A stretch of 15,077 nucleotides of DNA. Origin: CAZSGN01 sp964606415 (lineage in GTDB: Bacteria > Bacteroidota > Bacteroidia > Bacteroidales > JBBRXJ01). Under the pieces are notes generated by a model. The model was not told the origin of the DNA, did no database searches, and saw only the letters and a program-made list of their open reading frames with translations. The DNA lies in the NCBI GenBank assembly GCA_964606415.1, contig CAZSGN010000040.1, positions 1 to 15,077 of the forward strand. The letters are read 5' to 3'. The translations under genes were made by a program, and so were the position numbers. Of the stretch, positions 1 through 8,857 are shown in pieces (within the stretch, counting starts at the first letter, position 1; every line of letters begins with the position of its first letter).

Positions 1-93
1 AATCATCATATTTTATTATATCACTAAAATACAAAAAAGGGCTGAATCTGAAACTATATACTCTTTTACAGCTTGCCTGCAACAAATATAAAA

Positions 94-2376
94 TTACCAG
101 ATAGATTGAGGGGGTCTGTCGTTAGTGCCGTATGCCCAGGACTCAACAGGCTTATCAGTCATATAAAACTCAATATGAGCACCATTCATAATGTCTTCAT
201 GGCTGAGCCAGTTTTTTGTGTATTCATGACCATTTAACTCAACACGCTCAATGTAAATATTCTCTTTCCCATTATTATGGACTGTAATTTCAAATAACTT
301 TCCATTTTCCAAAGGAAGAGCTGCATGATCAATCGCCGGTGATCCGATCACATAAACACCACTCGCTGGATTAACAGGATAAAAACCCATCGCGGAAAAA
401 ATATACCACGCGGACATTTGTCCACAATCTTCATTACCAATTAAACCCTCAGGTATTGTGTCATAGAAATGATCCATGATATACCGTGTTTTTTCTTGTG
501 TTTTCCAGGGCTTACCGGCATAATTATAAAGGTAAGCAACATGATGACTGGGTTCATTCCCATGGGCATATTGACCAATCAGTCCACTGATATCATGCGG
601 AGAATTATCATTCAGCGTATTTTTTACAGTAAAAAGCGTATCTAATTTCTTCAAAAAATCTTTTTCCCCGCCTAAAAGGTCAATCAGGGCAGGGATGTCA
701 TGTTGGACAGACCATAAATATTGCCAGGCATTACCTTCAGTATAATCATGTTTATAATGCGCATAAAAAGGATCAAATTCCCCTTCAGGATTTTTTGTAG
801 CAAAAGCCCCGTCACTATCACGCGCCCTCATAAAACCTGTTTCAGGATCAAAAATATTTTTAAAATTTTCCGCCCGCTGCATAAAAGTTTGGTAAGCATC
901 GCGCCGGCCCATCTTATCAGCCATTATCCCTGCACACCAATCATCATAGGCTACTTCAAGAGTAATTGATGCTGCTTCAGGCTGTTTATCAAGCGGGACA
1001 TAACCACTGTCTATATAATCACCAAGATGATCATAAAACCGATTATGGGCTGTTGTATTTATAGCTTCAAAAGCCCGCTTATAATCAAAATCACCAATTC
1101 CTTTTAAAGCAGCATCAACAATGACAGGCACCGAATGATAACCAATCATTGTCCATGTCTCCCAGCCCTGTAAAGTCCAAACAGGCAACATATTATATAC
1201 ACTTTGGTCATAAAAAGCAAGCATGGAATGAACAAAATCATTCGTTTGTTCCTGATGGGTTATCGTTAACAAAGGATGCAAAGCACGGTAGGTATCCCAC
1301 AGAGAAAAAACCGTATAATTCGTAAAATTTTCAGCAACATGAGTTTCCTGGTCGCTTCCTCTGTAAGAGCCATCTACATCCATATAAAGCGAAGGGTGGA
1401 TCATGGCATGATAAAAAGCAGTATAGAAATTTTTCATCACTTTTTTATCCGCCTCAATAATCATTTTTGACAGCTCATATTCCCATTGCTCTTTCGCTTC
1501 ATTTCTCACTTTATTAAAATCCCAATGAGGAACTTCAGCAAGAAGGTTTTCATAAGCATTATCCATACTTACCGGTGAAATACCAACTTTGATCCTGAGC
1601 TGATTATTATGAAGATCAGGAAAATCAAAATATTTCATTACTTTATTTCCTATAATCAATCGGTTTGGTTTCTTTCCCGCGTCAAAAGGTTCTGAAAATA
1701 CCGCAGCAAAGTGGATATATCGTTGTTTTGCCCACCCATTATTAAGTTTGGTTCCCATAATCAATGTATCATTGATTATCTTAATAAAAGACCATTGGGT
1801 TTCACCCCTGTAACTTTTAACTCCATGCCCTAAGTCGAACAAGACCGATTTGTTGCCATTTTCTGGAAACGTATATTGATGAAAACCAACACGCTTACTG
1901 GCAGTCAATTCTACATTAATACCATAATCAGCCAGATTAACCTGATAATAACCTGGCTCGGCATATTCTTCTTCCCTGGAGAACCGGCTTCTGTAACCAG
2001 AATCCGGTTGACTTCGATCCCCTCTTTGATTGTATTTCGTACCAACAACCGGCATTACCAATACATCTCCCAGATCGCCAACTCCTGTCCCACTGAGGTG
2101 TGTATGGCTGAATCCAGTAATTGACGAATCATCACGGTGATAACCCGAACAACGGCTCCATCCCCCCACATCAGTATCCGGGCTTAACTGCACCATCCCA
2201 AAGGGCACCACGGGCCCCGGGAAGGTATGTCCATCTCCGGCAGTCCCAATAAAAGGATCAACATAATTCGTAAAATAAAATGCGTCTTCGGGGGACTGCT
2301 CCCGATCATTACATGAATAATAAAACAACATCGAAAATGACAAAAAGAAAAAAAATCTTATTTTACTATTTTTCAT
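94..2376 (-). CDS. GH92 exo-alpha-mannosidase, probable lipoprotein
   Basis: This 760-residue protein matches glycoside hydrolase family 92, the calcium-dependent inverting exo-alpha-mannosidases used by Bacteroidota on mannose-containing glycans. Visible family motifs are the N-terminal PFIGTAGDGHTFPG (41-54) and VPFGMVQLSPDT (57-68), GFSHTHLSG (88-96), TEGNAWQY around 546-553, GNEPSHH around 606-612, and GNEDCGQMSAWY around 647-658. From recollection of the family, E547 in TEGNAW is the likely catalytic acid and the acidic pair E649/D650 lies in the general-base region; I have not aligned it. A hydrophobic N-terminus runs to FYYSC with Cys22, suggesting a lipoprotein, although the lipobox is imperfect. 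Its start lies 11 nt after the GH42 stop, so the two are almost certainly co-transcribed, with this gene second. The length is usual for the family. The mannosidic linkage it prefers cannot be told from sequence alone. Confidence 0.95.
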   Translation of the reverse strand: MKNSKIRFFFFLSFSMLFYYSCNDREQSPEDAFYFTNYVDPFIGTAGDGHTFPGPVVPFGMVQLSPDTDVGGWSRCSGYHRDDSSITGFSHTHLSGTGVGDLGDVLVMPVVGTKYNQRGDRSQPDSGYRSRFSREEEYAEPGYYQVNLADYGINVELTASKRVGFHQYTFPENGNKSVLFDLGHGVKSYRGETQWSFIKIINDTLIMGTKLNNGWAKQRYIHFAAVFSEPFDAGKKPNRLIIGNKVMKYFDFPDLHNNQLRIKVGISPVSMDNAYENLLAEVPHWDFNKVRNEAKEQWEYELSKMIIEADKKVMKNFYTAFYHAMIHPSLYMDVDGSYRGSDQETHVAENFTNYTVFSLWDTYRALHPLLTITHQEQTNDFVHSMLAFYDQSVYNMLPVWTLQGWETWTMIGYHSVPVIVDAALKGIGDFDYKRAFEAINTTAHNRFYDHLGDYIDSGYVPLDKQPEAASITLEVAYDDWCAGIMADKMGRRDAYQTFMQRAENFKNIFDPETGFMRARDSDGAFATKNPEGEFDPFYAHYKHDYTEGNAWQYLWSVQHDIPALIDLLGGEKDFLKKLDTLFTVKNTLNDNSPHDISGLIGQYAHGNEPSHHVAYLYNYAGKPWKTQEKTRYIMDHFYDTIPEGLIGNEDCGQMSAWYIFSAMGFYPVNPASGVYVIGSPAIDHAALPLENGKLFEITVHNNGKENIYIERVELNGHEYTKNWLSHEDIMNGAHIEFYMTDKPVESWAYGTNDRPPQSIW

Positions 2377-2387
2377 GTCTATAGTCT

Positions 2388-4469
2388 TTAATCTTTTTGA
2401 ATCAATAATTTAACCTCATAAGGTTTAAGCTGGATTTCTCCTTCAACAGGCTCATTATTTAGTTGATCCTCATAAGTATTCCCAGGTTCCAAATAAATTG
2501 TCTTATCATCGTTAGCGATATTTACGATCATCATATCGCTTTCATTCCTCGGAGCGACGATTACTTCACTATCTCCTTTTGCAAGGGGTTCTATACCCTG
2601 CTCACGCGCATATGCAGCCACAAGTTTGCCATAAACATCTTTGCCTGGATCGGTACCCAGCACAACGACCTTTCCTTTGCCGGCAGATGATTCAATAATC
2701 GCCGGTTGTCCTTTATGCATTCCAGAATTATACCTGGCAATGACTTTACCCTTTTGATAAGATAATGCTTCACTCCACAAACCTACTAATTCTTCATCCC
2801 CTCCCAATTCATTATTTAATTGAATCTTTAAAGGCACTTCCGCAGCTCTCTGTTTGGTGCCAACAGGAATACGGGAGTCAACATTTATCCCTATCCAGTC
2901 TTCCAGATCACCCATTGCATGATCTTTATAAGAGGTCCATTCCTTTGTCCGATAGCCACTCATGGGGCCCAGGATGAGTGTGCCTCCATCTTTCACCCAT
3001 TTCTCCAGACGAGCTCTGAGTGATTTTGACATATAAGGCATAAGGGGTGCCAGCAACACTTTATAATCATCTAAATCAGTTTCCTGATGGATGACCTCCC
3101 GATGAATAAAAGCATCCGTCACCGGCCTGTAAAAACGATAAGTCCAGTCTTTGTAATAATCGATGCCATTGGCATATTGCTCAATCTTAAAACCTGTAAG
3201 ATTCTGATGAGACCAAAACATAGCCACTTCAGCTTTAGGTACAGGATTATTCATCAAAAAATCACTTGTCTGAGCCAATTCTTCACCCATACTTTTAAGA
3301 TCATCATAATTGGCTGCTTTACCACCCCATGAATGGATAATTGCTCCATGTGGCATTTCCTGCCCTGCCCAGTGTTGCTTCCACAGCCAGAACATGGTCC
3401 CCTGGCCTCCTAAAGCGTGATTCATCCAAATGGCCGCTTTCATACTGCCCTCCGGTTGATGCAAAAACCAGGTTTGTCCTTTTTTACCTCCCCCGGAGTT
3501 ATTAGGTGCGGTTTCAAACAACCAGTGGAATCCTTTGTGATATCCCCGCATCCGGTCATAATTACTCTGTATGCGGTCATAAGCCTCAAAACTGTGATAG
3601 TTATTGACAGCCATGTAATCCAAATCTTTGAATAATTTCACATAATCAATAACTTGTCCCGGCATGCCATCATGAGTAATTGGAATATCGGAATGTTTTC
3701 TAATGGCATCAAGCTGTATTTTTTGGTAATCAACGATCATGTCATTGGTAAACCGTATCCAGTTAAACCTTAAAGATGGATGATGCCAGACATAACTACG
3801 ATCCATTGGTACCTGAGCAAACTCATTATACACCTGGCTCCATAATTGTGTATTCCATAATTTATTCAATGTATCAATGTGTCCATAGCGTTTTTTCAAC
3901 CACTTGTGCCATTTTTTCTTTGTTTCTTCGCTATAATCAGGCGAAACAGAGAACTCATTATCTGTTTGCCACCCAATCACACCCTCTTTATTGCCAATAG
4001 ACTCAGCCATCTTCTCAACAATTTTGCGCGAATACTCACGGAAAACTTCACTTGTATATGAACAATTACGTCTTGCACCATGGGTTTTACTGATCCCTTC
4101 TTCATCAACTCTGTATATTTCCGGATGCTTTTGACCCAACCAGGCCGGAGGGGTAGCTGTTGGAGTTCCCAGAATCACATCTATCCCGGCGTCTGTAAGT
4201 TTATCAATAACATCATGAAGCCATTCAAAATGATAATCTCCCTCGGCAGGTTCCATTTTAGCCCAGGCAAACTCAGCCATACGAACCACATTCATGTTCA
4301 GGTCCTTCATCTTCTCAATATCATCGTCGATATTTTCCATATCCCACGATTCAGGATAATAAGCAACACCATAATAAAGTTTTTTTTCACCTATATGAGC
4401 ATGCTGTCCGTTCACTGAAAAGGATAATGTGGCCAGTGCTAAAAAAATCAGTAATGTGTTTATTTTCAT
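2388..4469 (-). CDS. GH42 beta-galactosidase, secreted
   Basis: The 693-residue protein is a glycoside hydrolase family 42 beta-galactosidase, a retaining enzyme that removes terminal beta-galactose. The A domain (TIM barrel) starts at YYGVAYYPESWD (32-43) and contains NVVRMAEFAWAKMEP (60-74). The acid/base is likely E172 in WQTDNEF (167-173). The nucleophile is likely E319 in HWLFETAP (315-322). A trimerisation-like B domain follows from about residue 410 and a short beta C-terminal domain closes the protein. Residues 1-21 look like a type I signal peptide ending VNG/Q with no lipobox, so a periplasmic location is inferred. Only one cysteine (C136) is seen in the barrel, so the cysteine zinc cluster of some GH42 members is absent. 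It heads a two-gene unit with the GH92 gene and is divergent from the TPR membrane protein, 54 nt away. GH42 enzymes also act on galactooligosaccharides and arabinosides, so the true substrate is open. Confidence 0.93.
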   Translation of the reverse strand: MKINTLLIFLALATLSFSVNGQHAHIGEKKLYYGVAYYPESWDMENIDDDIEKMKDLNMNVVRMAEFAWAKMEPAEGDYHFEWLHDVIDKLTDAGIDVILGTPTATPPAWLGQKHPEIYRVDEEGISKTHGARRNCSYTSEVFREYSRKIVEKMAESIGNKEGVIGWQTDNEFSVSPDYSEETKKKWHKWLKKRYGHIDTLNKLWNTQLWSQVYNEFAQVPMDRSYVWHHPSLRFNWIRFTNDMIVDYQKIQLDAIRKHSDIPITHDGMPGQVIDYVKLFKDLDYMAVNNYHSFEAYDRIQSNYDRMRGYHKGFHWLFETAPNNSGGGKKGQTWFLHQPEGSMKAAIWMNHALGGQGTMFWLWKQHWAGQEMPHGAIIHSWGGKAANYDDLKSMGEELAQTSDFLMNNPVPKAEVAMFWSHQNLTGFKIEQYANGIDYYKDWTYRFYRPVTDAFIHREVIHQETDLDDYKVLLAPLMPYMSKSLRARLEKWVKDGGTLILGPMSGYRTKEWTSYKDHAMGDLEDWIGINVDSRIPVGTKQRAAEVPLKIQLNNELGGDEELVGLWSEALSYQKGKVIARYNSGMHKGQPAIIESSAGKGKVVVLGTDPGKDVYGKLVAAYAREQGIEPLAKGDSEVIVAPRNESDMMIVNIANDDKTIYLEPGNTYEDQLNNEPVEGEIQLKPYEVKLLIQKD

Positions 4470-4523
4470 GTTGAAAAGATTTTGAATTTAAAAGATTTAT
4501 TATTTTTAAGAACAAAAAAATGA

Positions 4524-6509
4524 ATGGTAAAGATGGCAAGCAAAAACGTTATTTCCAATAAAAATTATAAAAAACAACTCATTATTGCGTCAGCAGCAAG
4601 CCTCCTGCTAACGTTAATATGCCTGAGTCCTGTTCTAAATAATGATTTTGTTAATTTTGACGATAATAAACTGATCACAGAAAACAGAATTGTCACTCAT
4701 CCAAACCAGTATGGTTTTGAAGACATTATTGATTTTCAACGCTTTCAGGCTCATTACAAACCCCTGGTTGTGCTTATGTGGCAATGGGAATATAAAAACT
4801 GGGGAGCCGACCCATTTGTTTTTCATGGCATCAATCTTTTATTCCACTTACTAACAACCCTGCTTGTATTCATTGTTATCAAACGTATATTTGATCATAA
4901 AAATTCATCAGGAGGACTAATTAACATTTACTTTGCTTTTTTCGGAAGTCTTCTTTTTGGCATACATCCCTTGCATGTTGAGTCGGTAGCCTGGGCTACA
5001 GAACGGAAAGATGTGTTATTTGGTTTTTTCTTCATGGCCGGCATACTCACTTACATAATCAGTTTTGAACAAAAAAAACAAAAATGGCTTTGGTTAGCAA
5101 TCAGTTTTTTATCATATGGCCTTTCCATGGCATCTAAATCTCCCGGCATCACACTTATCGCTGTTTTCATTATCATAGATTTTCTTTTCCATCGTCAATT
5201 TAACCGAACACTTGTTATAGAAAAGCTACCTTTTCTAATTCTTTTTAGTTTTTTTCTATACCAATACGGAATCATATCCCATTTCGACCAGCAAGCTGTT
5301 GGCCTTGTCGGCGGCATTGTTAATAAAGGCGGTGGCGAACAAGCTACTAATTTAGCTGGCCTGCCGGCTTTTTACAGACGCATCCTGATTATCAGCTACC
5401 GTTTTATATTCTGGATTGTCCACACCCTTATTCCCATCAAACTCGCTGTCGCATATCCCCGAAAACCACTTATTGAAGCGGTAGGTATTTTTATTCATTT
5501 GCTTCCCTGGATTAGCCTTGGGCTGATTAGTACAGCTTATTTTTTAAGGAAAAACCGCATTTTTGTTTTTGGCCTGTTATTCTACGCCATCACCATCTCT
5601 CCAGCATTAGCGATATCTGACCGGGGAACCGGCATCTTTGTTGCTGACCGTTATGCATATATTCCTCTATTTGGACTTATATTGATTGTGCTTTATGGAC
5701 TTTATCAGTTACCTGCTAAAAAGCTATCATTTAAGGCAAAAATGATATTAACCGGAATAATCTGCCTTGTATTGGGTATACAATCTTTTGAAAGAAGTAA
5801 AATATGGAAAAACAGCAAAACATTATTTAAAGATGTCATTGAAAAGTACCCCAATCAGGTTCCTGTGTCATATAACAACGTTGGCTTATATTATAAAAAT
5901 AAAGGTGAACACAAAAAAGCCATCCCTTATTTCAAACGTTCCACAGAGTTTAGCAATTATTACCAATCATTTAATAACCTGGCTAACTCCTATTTTGCAC
6001 TTGGTAAATACAAAAAAGCCATTCCTATTTACACCAAGACCATGGAATTTAAACCAGACGCATCAGAACTTTATGGAAACCGGGGTGCTTGTTATTTTCA
6101 AATAGGCCAACCTAAGAAAGCGCTAAAAGATATGACCAAAGCTTTGCAAATCAAGCCAAATTTTACTGATGCCTTAAAAAACAGAATATTGGTCTATTTA
6201 TCGATGAAGCGCTATGAAGAAGCACTCAAAGACCAAAACCGTTATCTTAAATTGATTCCTGAAGATCCTGATGTATGGCATGTAAAAGCCATAGCGCTTC
6301 AAAATTTAAAACGCTATGAGGAAGCTTTAGCATCTATTAACCAGGCGATCAGGTTAAAACCAAACAACGGGGTTTTCTATCGCTTAAGGGCTTATATTCA
6401 TTACTTCATGGAATCTTATAGTCAAGCTCGTAAAGACCTTGAAAAAGCCACAGAATTAGGCGTCAAGCCACCCCAGGATTTAAAAAAAGCGCTGGCCCAT
6501 GTTAAATAA
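4524..6509 (+). CDS. TMTC-like multi-pass membrane protein with TPR repeats
   Basis: This 661-residue protein joins a polytopic membrane half (about residues 18-430) to about six tetratricopeptide repeats (about 446-650). The membrane half resembles the GT-C glycosyltransferase fold of the eukaryotic TMTC O-mannosyltransferases. The first external loop carries an acidic pair (NFDDNKLI, D46/D47). A later segment, HPLHVESVAWATERKDVL (148-165), matches the conserved HPxHxESVAW...RKDVL signature of that family. TPR units show the usual pattern, for example YNNVGLYYKNKGEHKKAIPYF and RYEEALASINQAIRLKPN. By analogy it may transfer a sugar from a lipid carrier to a periplasmic acceptor, with the TPRs facing the periplasm; this is inference. 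The start is ATG 4524, with ATG 4533 as an alternative; an ATG at 4520 is out of frame. It stands alone on its strand, divergent from the glycosidase pair, so its partner genes are not evident. Confidence 0.85.
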   Translation: MVKMASKNVISNKNYKKQLIIASAASLLLTLICLSPVLNNDFVNFDDNKLITENRIVTHPNQYGFEDIIDFQRFQAHYKPLVVLMWQWEYKNWGADPFVFHGINLLFHLLTTLLVFIVIKRIFDHKNSSGGLINIYFAFFGSLLFGIHPLHVESVAWATERKDVLFGFFFMAGILTYIISFEQKKQKWLWLAISFLSYGLSMASKSPGITLIAVFIIIDFLFHRQFNRTLVIEKLPFLILFSFFLYQYGIISHFDQQAVGLVGGIVNKGGGEQATNLAGLPAFYRRILIISYRFIFWIVHTLIPIKLAVAYPRKPLIEAVGIFIHLLPWISLGLISTAYFLRKNRIFVFGLLFYAITISPALAISDRGTGIFVADRYAYIPLFGLILIVLYGLYQLPAKKLSFKAKMILTGIICLVLGIQSFERSKIWKNSKTLFKDVIEKYPNQVPVSYNNVGLYYKNKGEHKKAIPYFKRSTEFSNYYQSFNNLANSYFALGKYKKAIPIYTKTMEFKPDASELYGNRGACYFQIGQPKKALKDMTKALQIKPNFTDALKNRILVYLSMKRYEEALKDQNRYLKLIPEDPDVWHVKAIALQNLKRYEEALASINQAIRLKPNNGVFYRLRAYIHYFMESYSQARKDLEKATELGVKPPQDLKKALAHVK

Positions 6510-6589
6510 TTGTTAAAATATCAGGGATAGACGGTTTTATCGTGTAATAAGTTTATATTGCACATTAAAAAATAACAATAAGGAAAAAA

Positions 6590-6745
6590 ATGAGAAAGAC
6601 CGTCAACACAAATTCAGCCATGATCATTGAACGAAGGCGCTCGTTTATTAACATGGTTTATAATGGAGGGAAAAAAAACAAAAAGAACCAGCTCTGGATA
6701 AAGAACCCAATATTTGAGATCAGGAAATTCTTAAATTGGAAATAA
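6590..6745 (+). CDS. Small very basic hypothetical protein, 51 aa
   Basis: An ATG at 6590 is preceded by an AAGGA purine stretch about 6 nt away and opens a 51-codon frame ending in TAA at 6743-6745. The product has 13 Lys/Arg and only 2 Glu, with blocks RRR (15-17) and GGKKNKKN (26-33) followed by a hydrophobic-aromatic tail (LWIKNPIFEIRKFLNW). It has no cysteine, signal peptide or membrane segment. It lies 80 nt after the TMTC-like gene on the same strand and converges on gldB. I do not recognise it. The good ribosome-binding site and gene-like spacing support translation; the short length and lack of a known family argue for caution. A nucleic-acid-binding or ribosome-associated role would fit the charge but is speculation. 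Confidence 0.5.
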   Translation: MRKTVNTNSAMIIERRRSFINMVYNGGKKNKKNQLWIKNPIFEIRKFLNWK

Positions 6746-6760
6746 ATTTAAGCAAAGTTA

Positions 6761-6797
6761 ATTATTGCTGATCATGCAACATGCAACCAACAATAAT
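6761..6797. terminator. Inverted repeat between convergent genes, possible weak terminator
   Basis: Arms at 6761-6770 (ATTATTGCTG) and 6788-6797 (CAACAATAAT) pair at nine of ten positions. The 17-nt loop includes a direct repeat of ATGCAAC. The element sits between the end of the small ORF and the end of gldB, where a bidirectional terminator would be expected. The stem is AT-rich and neither side has a strong T-tract, so activity is uncertain. Confidence 0.3.
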
Positions 6798-6799
6798 CT

Positions 6800-7819
6800 T
6801 TACGGATCATAACGGGAAAGACGCAGGATTTCCCGTTCATCTGTTGTATTCATCAGCCCTCTTACAGAGGCAGAATCGGCATTTTTCATATATTCTTTTA
6901 CAATTTGCCACCCCATCCAGTTAACAGCCCGGCCGGGTGATTCATTTGTAAATGGTTTTGTAAAAGGGCCATCCTGGGTAAGCTTAATAATTAAGTTTTG
7001 ATCTGTTTTGAATAATAATTCATTCTCGATTAAGTAAGTCCACATGTTTTCTTCATTATTCAAGCAAAATTCCAGTTCATCCTTTGTAAATCCTAATTTA
7101 ATAGTATCAGCCATTTCGGGCAAGCAAAGATCAGTCAGATAAAGTAACTTTCCATTATAAATCATATGACTAACAAGATTATCAGTGCTATCCTGAAAAG
7201 GAAATTCTGTTTTAATCCATGAATGCATGGCATCTGCTGGAATTTTACGCGAATACATATTTTTTACCCGGTAACGATAAATCCCCAGCCTTTTATATGC
7301 CGGTTCGTCCCTGCCAAGATATTTATCAAGTCCAACAGCCAATATACTATCTGCAACAACAATACTTTGATTAAATCCTCCAATAAAAGTATATAAAGCA
7401 GGTATTTTTTTATCCGGAAAATACCATGAGAATCGCTTCAATCCATCTGTAAGGTGCTTCTCAAAAGGTTTTAAATCAGGAAATGATTCATTGACCTTTT
7501 TCTTTGCAAGATTAACCGTATAATCAGTTATAAAACGCTGCAACAATTGCTCAAACATTTTACTGTTCGGAGATCCTATATTTGCAATTTGATAACTAAA
7601 AAGAGGTAGAAAATCAGGGTATTTTTGATTTAAAAATAAAATATGGTCATCTAAGGTATCCAGATCCGAACGAAAAAGATCCTGATCAAAACGCAGGAAT
7701 GAACGTTCCAGTTTAATCTCTTTTATATTTATCTTTTCCTGATTGGAATTACAAGCCAAAAAAGAAACCAACAGAATTAAAAAAAAATACTTCCTCCCGA
7801 ATAATTGATGTTTATACAT
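6800..7819 (-). CDS. gldB: Gliding-motility-type lipoprotein GldB
   Basis: The product (339 residues from the chosen start) matches GldB, a Bacteroidota lipoprotein first known from Flavobacterium gliding and also annotated in non-gliding members of the phylum. Family-typical stretches are IKLERSFLRFDQDLF just after the signal, VGLDKYLGRD, HMIYNGKLLY, ENMWTYLIENELLF and ESPGRAVNWMGWQIV near the C-terminus. Start ATG 7819 gives a lipoprotein signal ending FLAC (Cys23), so a lipid-anchored envelope location is likely. An in-frame start at 7912 would add 31 residues encoded by the upstream operon's terminator and is rejected. A weak promoter-like pair lies upstream on the same strand (TTTG complement of 7872-7875, TATTTTAA complement of 7846-7853, 18-nt gap). 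No gldC is adjacent. GldB alone does not show that the organism glides. Confidence 0.9.
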   Translation of the reverse strand: MYKHQLFGRKYFFLILLVSFLACNSNQEKINIKEIKLERSFLRFDQDLFRSDLDTLDDHILFLNQKYPDFLPLFSYQIANIGSPNSKMFEQLLQRFITDYTVNLAKKKVNESFPDLKPFEKHLTDGLKRFSWYFPDKKIPALYTFIGGFNQSIVVADSILAVGLDKYLGRDEPAYKRLGIYRYRVKNMYSRKIPADAMHSWIKTEFPFQDSTDNLVSHMIYNGKLLYLTDLCLPEMADTIKLGFTKDELEFCLNNEENMWTYLIENELLFKTDQNLIIKLTQDGPFTKPFTNESPGRAVNWMGWQIVKEYMKNADSASVRGLMNTTDEREILRLSRYDP

Positions 7820-7878
7820 TGAACCCAAAATGTGCTTGTTTATATTTAAAATACAGTAAATTTTTATAATCCAAAAAT

Positions 7879-7915
7879 AAAAAAAAAAGCGTGCACCTCC
7901 TAAAAGGCACACGCT
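7879..7915 (-). terminator. Rho-independent terminator of the betaine transport operon
   Basis: On the minus strand an AGCGTG/CACGCT stem (arms 7910-7915 and 7888-7893) is extended inward by TGCCT/AGGTG with two G-U pairs, giving about 11 pairs around a short loop. The stem is followed directly by a run of T (complement of the A-run 7879-7887). It begins 22 nt beyond the binding-protein stop codon and points the same way. The opposite side of the hairpin has no T-tract, so it should act on the minus strand only. Confidence 0.85.
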
Positions 7916-7937
7916 AAAACATATTTATTATAAAAGA

Positions 7938-8798
7938 CTATTCATTCTCAGGAAACCAGCCATCTATCATTGCATTGTTTTCCTGATACCATTTTTTGGC
8001 AGATTCTTTCGGGTCATCACCCACTTCAATGGCATCCATCAAATCATAAAGATCACGCTCTTCGAGATTAAAATTACCCAGGAACTCGGCAACTTTAGGA
8101 AAATCTTTTTCAAACCCTTTTCTGGAAATAATGGCACAAACATCTTCCGGAAAAATTTCTTTGGAATCCACCAGGTACTTAAGATCAAAATCAGCCCACA
8201 TGAAATGGGGTTTCCAACCAGTTACGCATATCCATTTTTCTTTACTCGTTGCTTTCTTCAAAGCCGCCATCATTGCCGGCCCAGAAGAAGTGATTTGATC
8301 CAGTTCAAGTCCATATGCTTCAATGGCCTTTTCAGTATTTTCATAAATACCTGCGCCACTGCCAATACCAATAATCTTCTCATCAAATTTTTCTTTATTG
8401 TCATTTAACTGAGAAATGGAATCAATATCTACATAGGCAGGCACAACCATACCTGTTGTTCCTTCACTAAAAGATTCTCCTAATTTATTAATATTTTCTC
8501 CATATTTATCCCAATATTTTTTATGCGTATGAGGCAACCATGCATCAAGACAAAGATCCGCATCCCCTTTAGCAATAGAAGCGTAAATCGGGCCCGGTTC
8601 AATAGGTTTAATTTTCACATCATAACCTTTATCTTCCAGAACCACTTTAGCAAGATTGGTGAAAGCAATACCTTCTGCCCAGTTAGGATAAAGGATTAAA
8701 ATGGTATCCTGCTTTTGTTTTCCTGATTGGCATGCAACCATGGTCAATACAAAAGAAGCGATTAAAGTAATCTGCATTATTTTTTTTATCATTTTCAT
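7938..8798 (-). CDS. proX: Glycine betaine/proline-type ABC transporter substrate-binding lipoprotein
   Basis: This is an OpuAC/ProX-family binding protein of 286 residues. It would capture glycine betaine or a related quaternary ammonium osmoprotectant outside the inner membrane and pass it to the permease. The signal peptide ends LTMVAC, making Cys23 the probable lipidated residue. Tryptophans typical of the aromatic cage that holds the trimethylammonium group occur at W40 (YPNWAEG), W87 (LDAWLPH) and W195 (VTGWKPHFMW); which three form the cage would need a structure. The start is set at ATG 8798; GTG 8804 and ATG 8792 are in-frame alternatives. It is the last gene of the operon, 59 nt after the permease, and a strong terminator follows. 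Carnitine, proline betaine or choline are possible alternative ligands. Confidence 0.92.
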   Translation of the reverse strand: MKMIKKIMQITLIASFVLTMVACQSGKQKQDTILILYPNWAEGIAFTNLAKVVLEDKGYDVKIKPIEPGPIYASIAKGDADLCLDAWLPHTHKKYWDKYGENINKLGESFSEGTTGMVVPAYVDIDSISQLNDNKEKFDEKIIGIGSGAGIYENTEKAIEAYGLELDQITSSGPAMMAALKKATSKEKWICVTGWKPHFMWADFDLKYLVDSKEIFPEDVCAIISRKGFEKDFPKVAEFLGNFNLEERDLYDLMDAIEVGDDPKESAKKWYQENNAMIDGWFPENE

Positions 8799-8857
8799 AA
8801 CCACTTATTTTTAAGAATTATTAAACATATATTTAAATAAACATTTTTACAAAGAAA

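Noticed and set aside
4080..4418. A 112-codon plus-strand frame opposite GH42
   Set aside because: It is antisense to the conserved N-terminal barrel of the glycosidase and shows no domain or ribosome-binding site.
4470..4523. Paired divergent promoters between GH42 and the TMTC-like gene
   Set aside because: TTTG and TATTTTTA (4501-4508) elements exist, but the spacing is only 16 nt and the minus-strand match is poor, so I did not list them.
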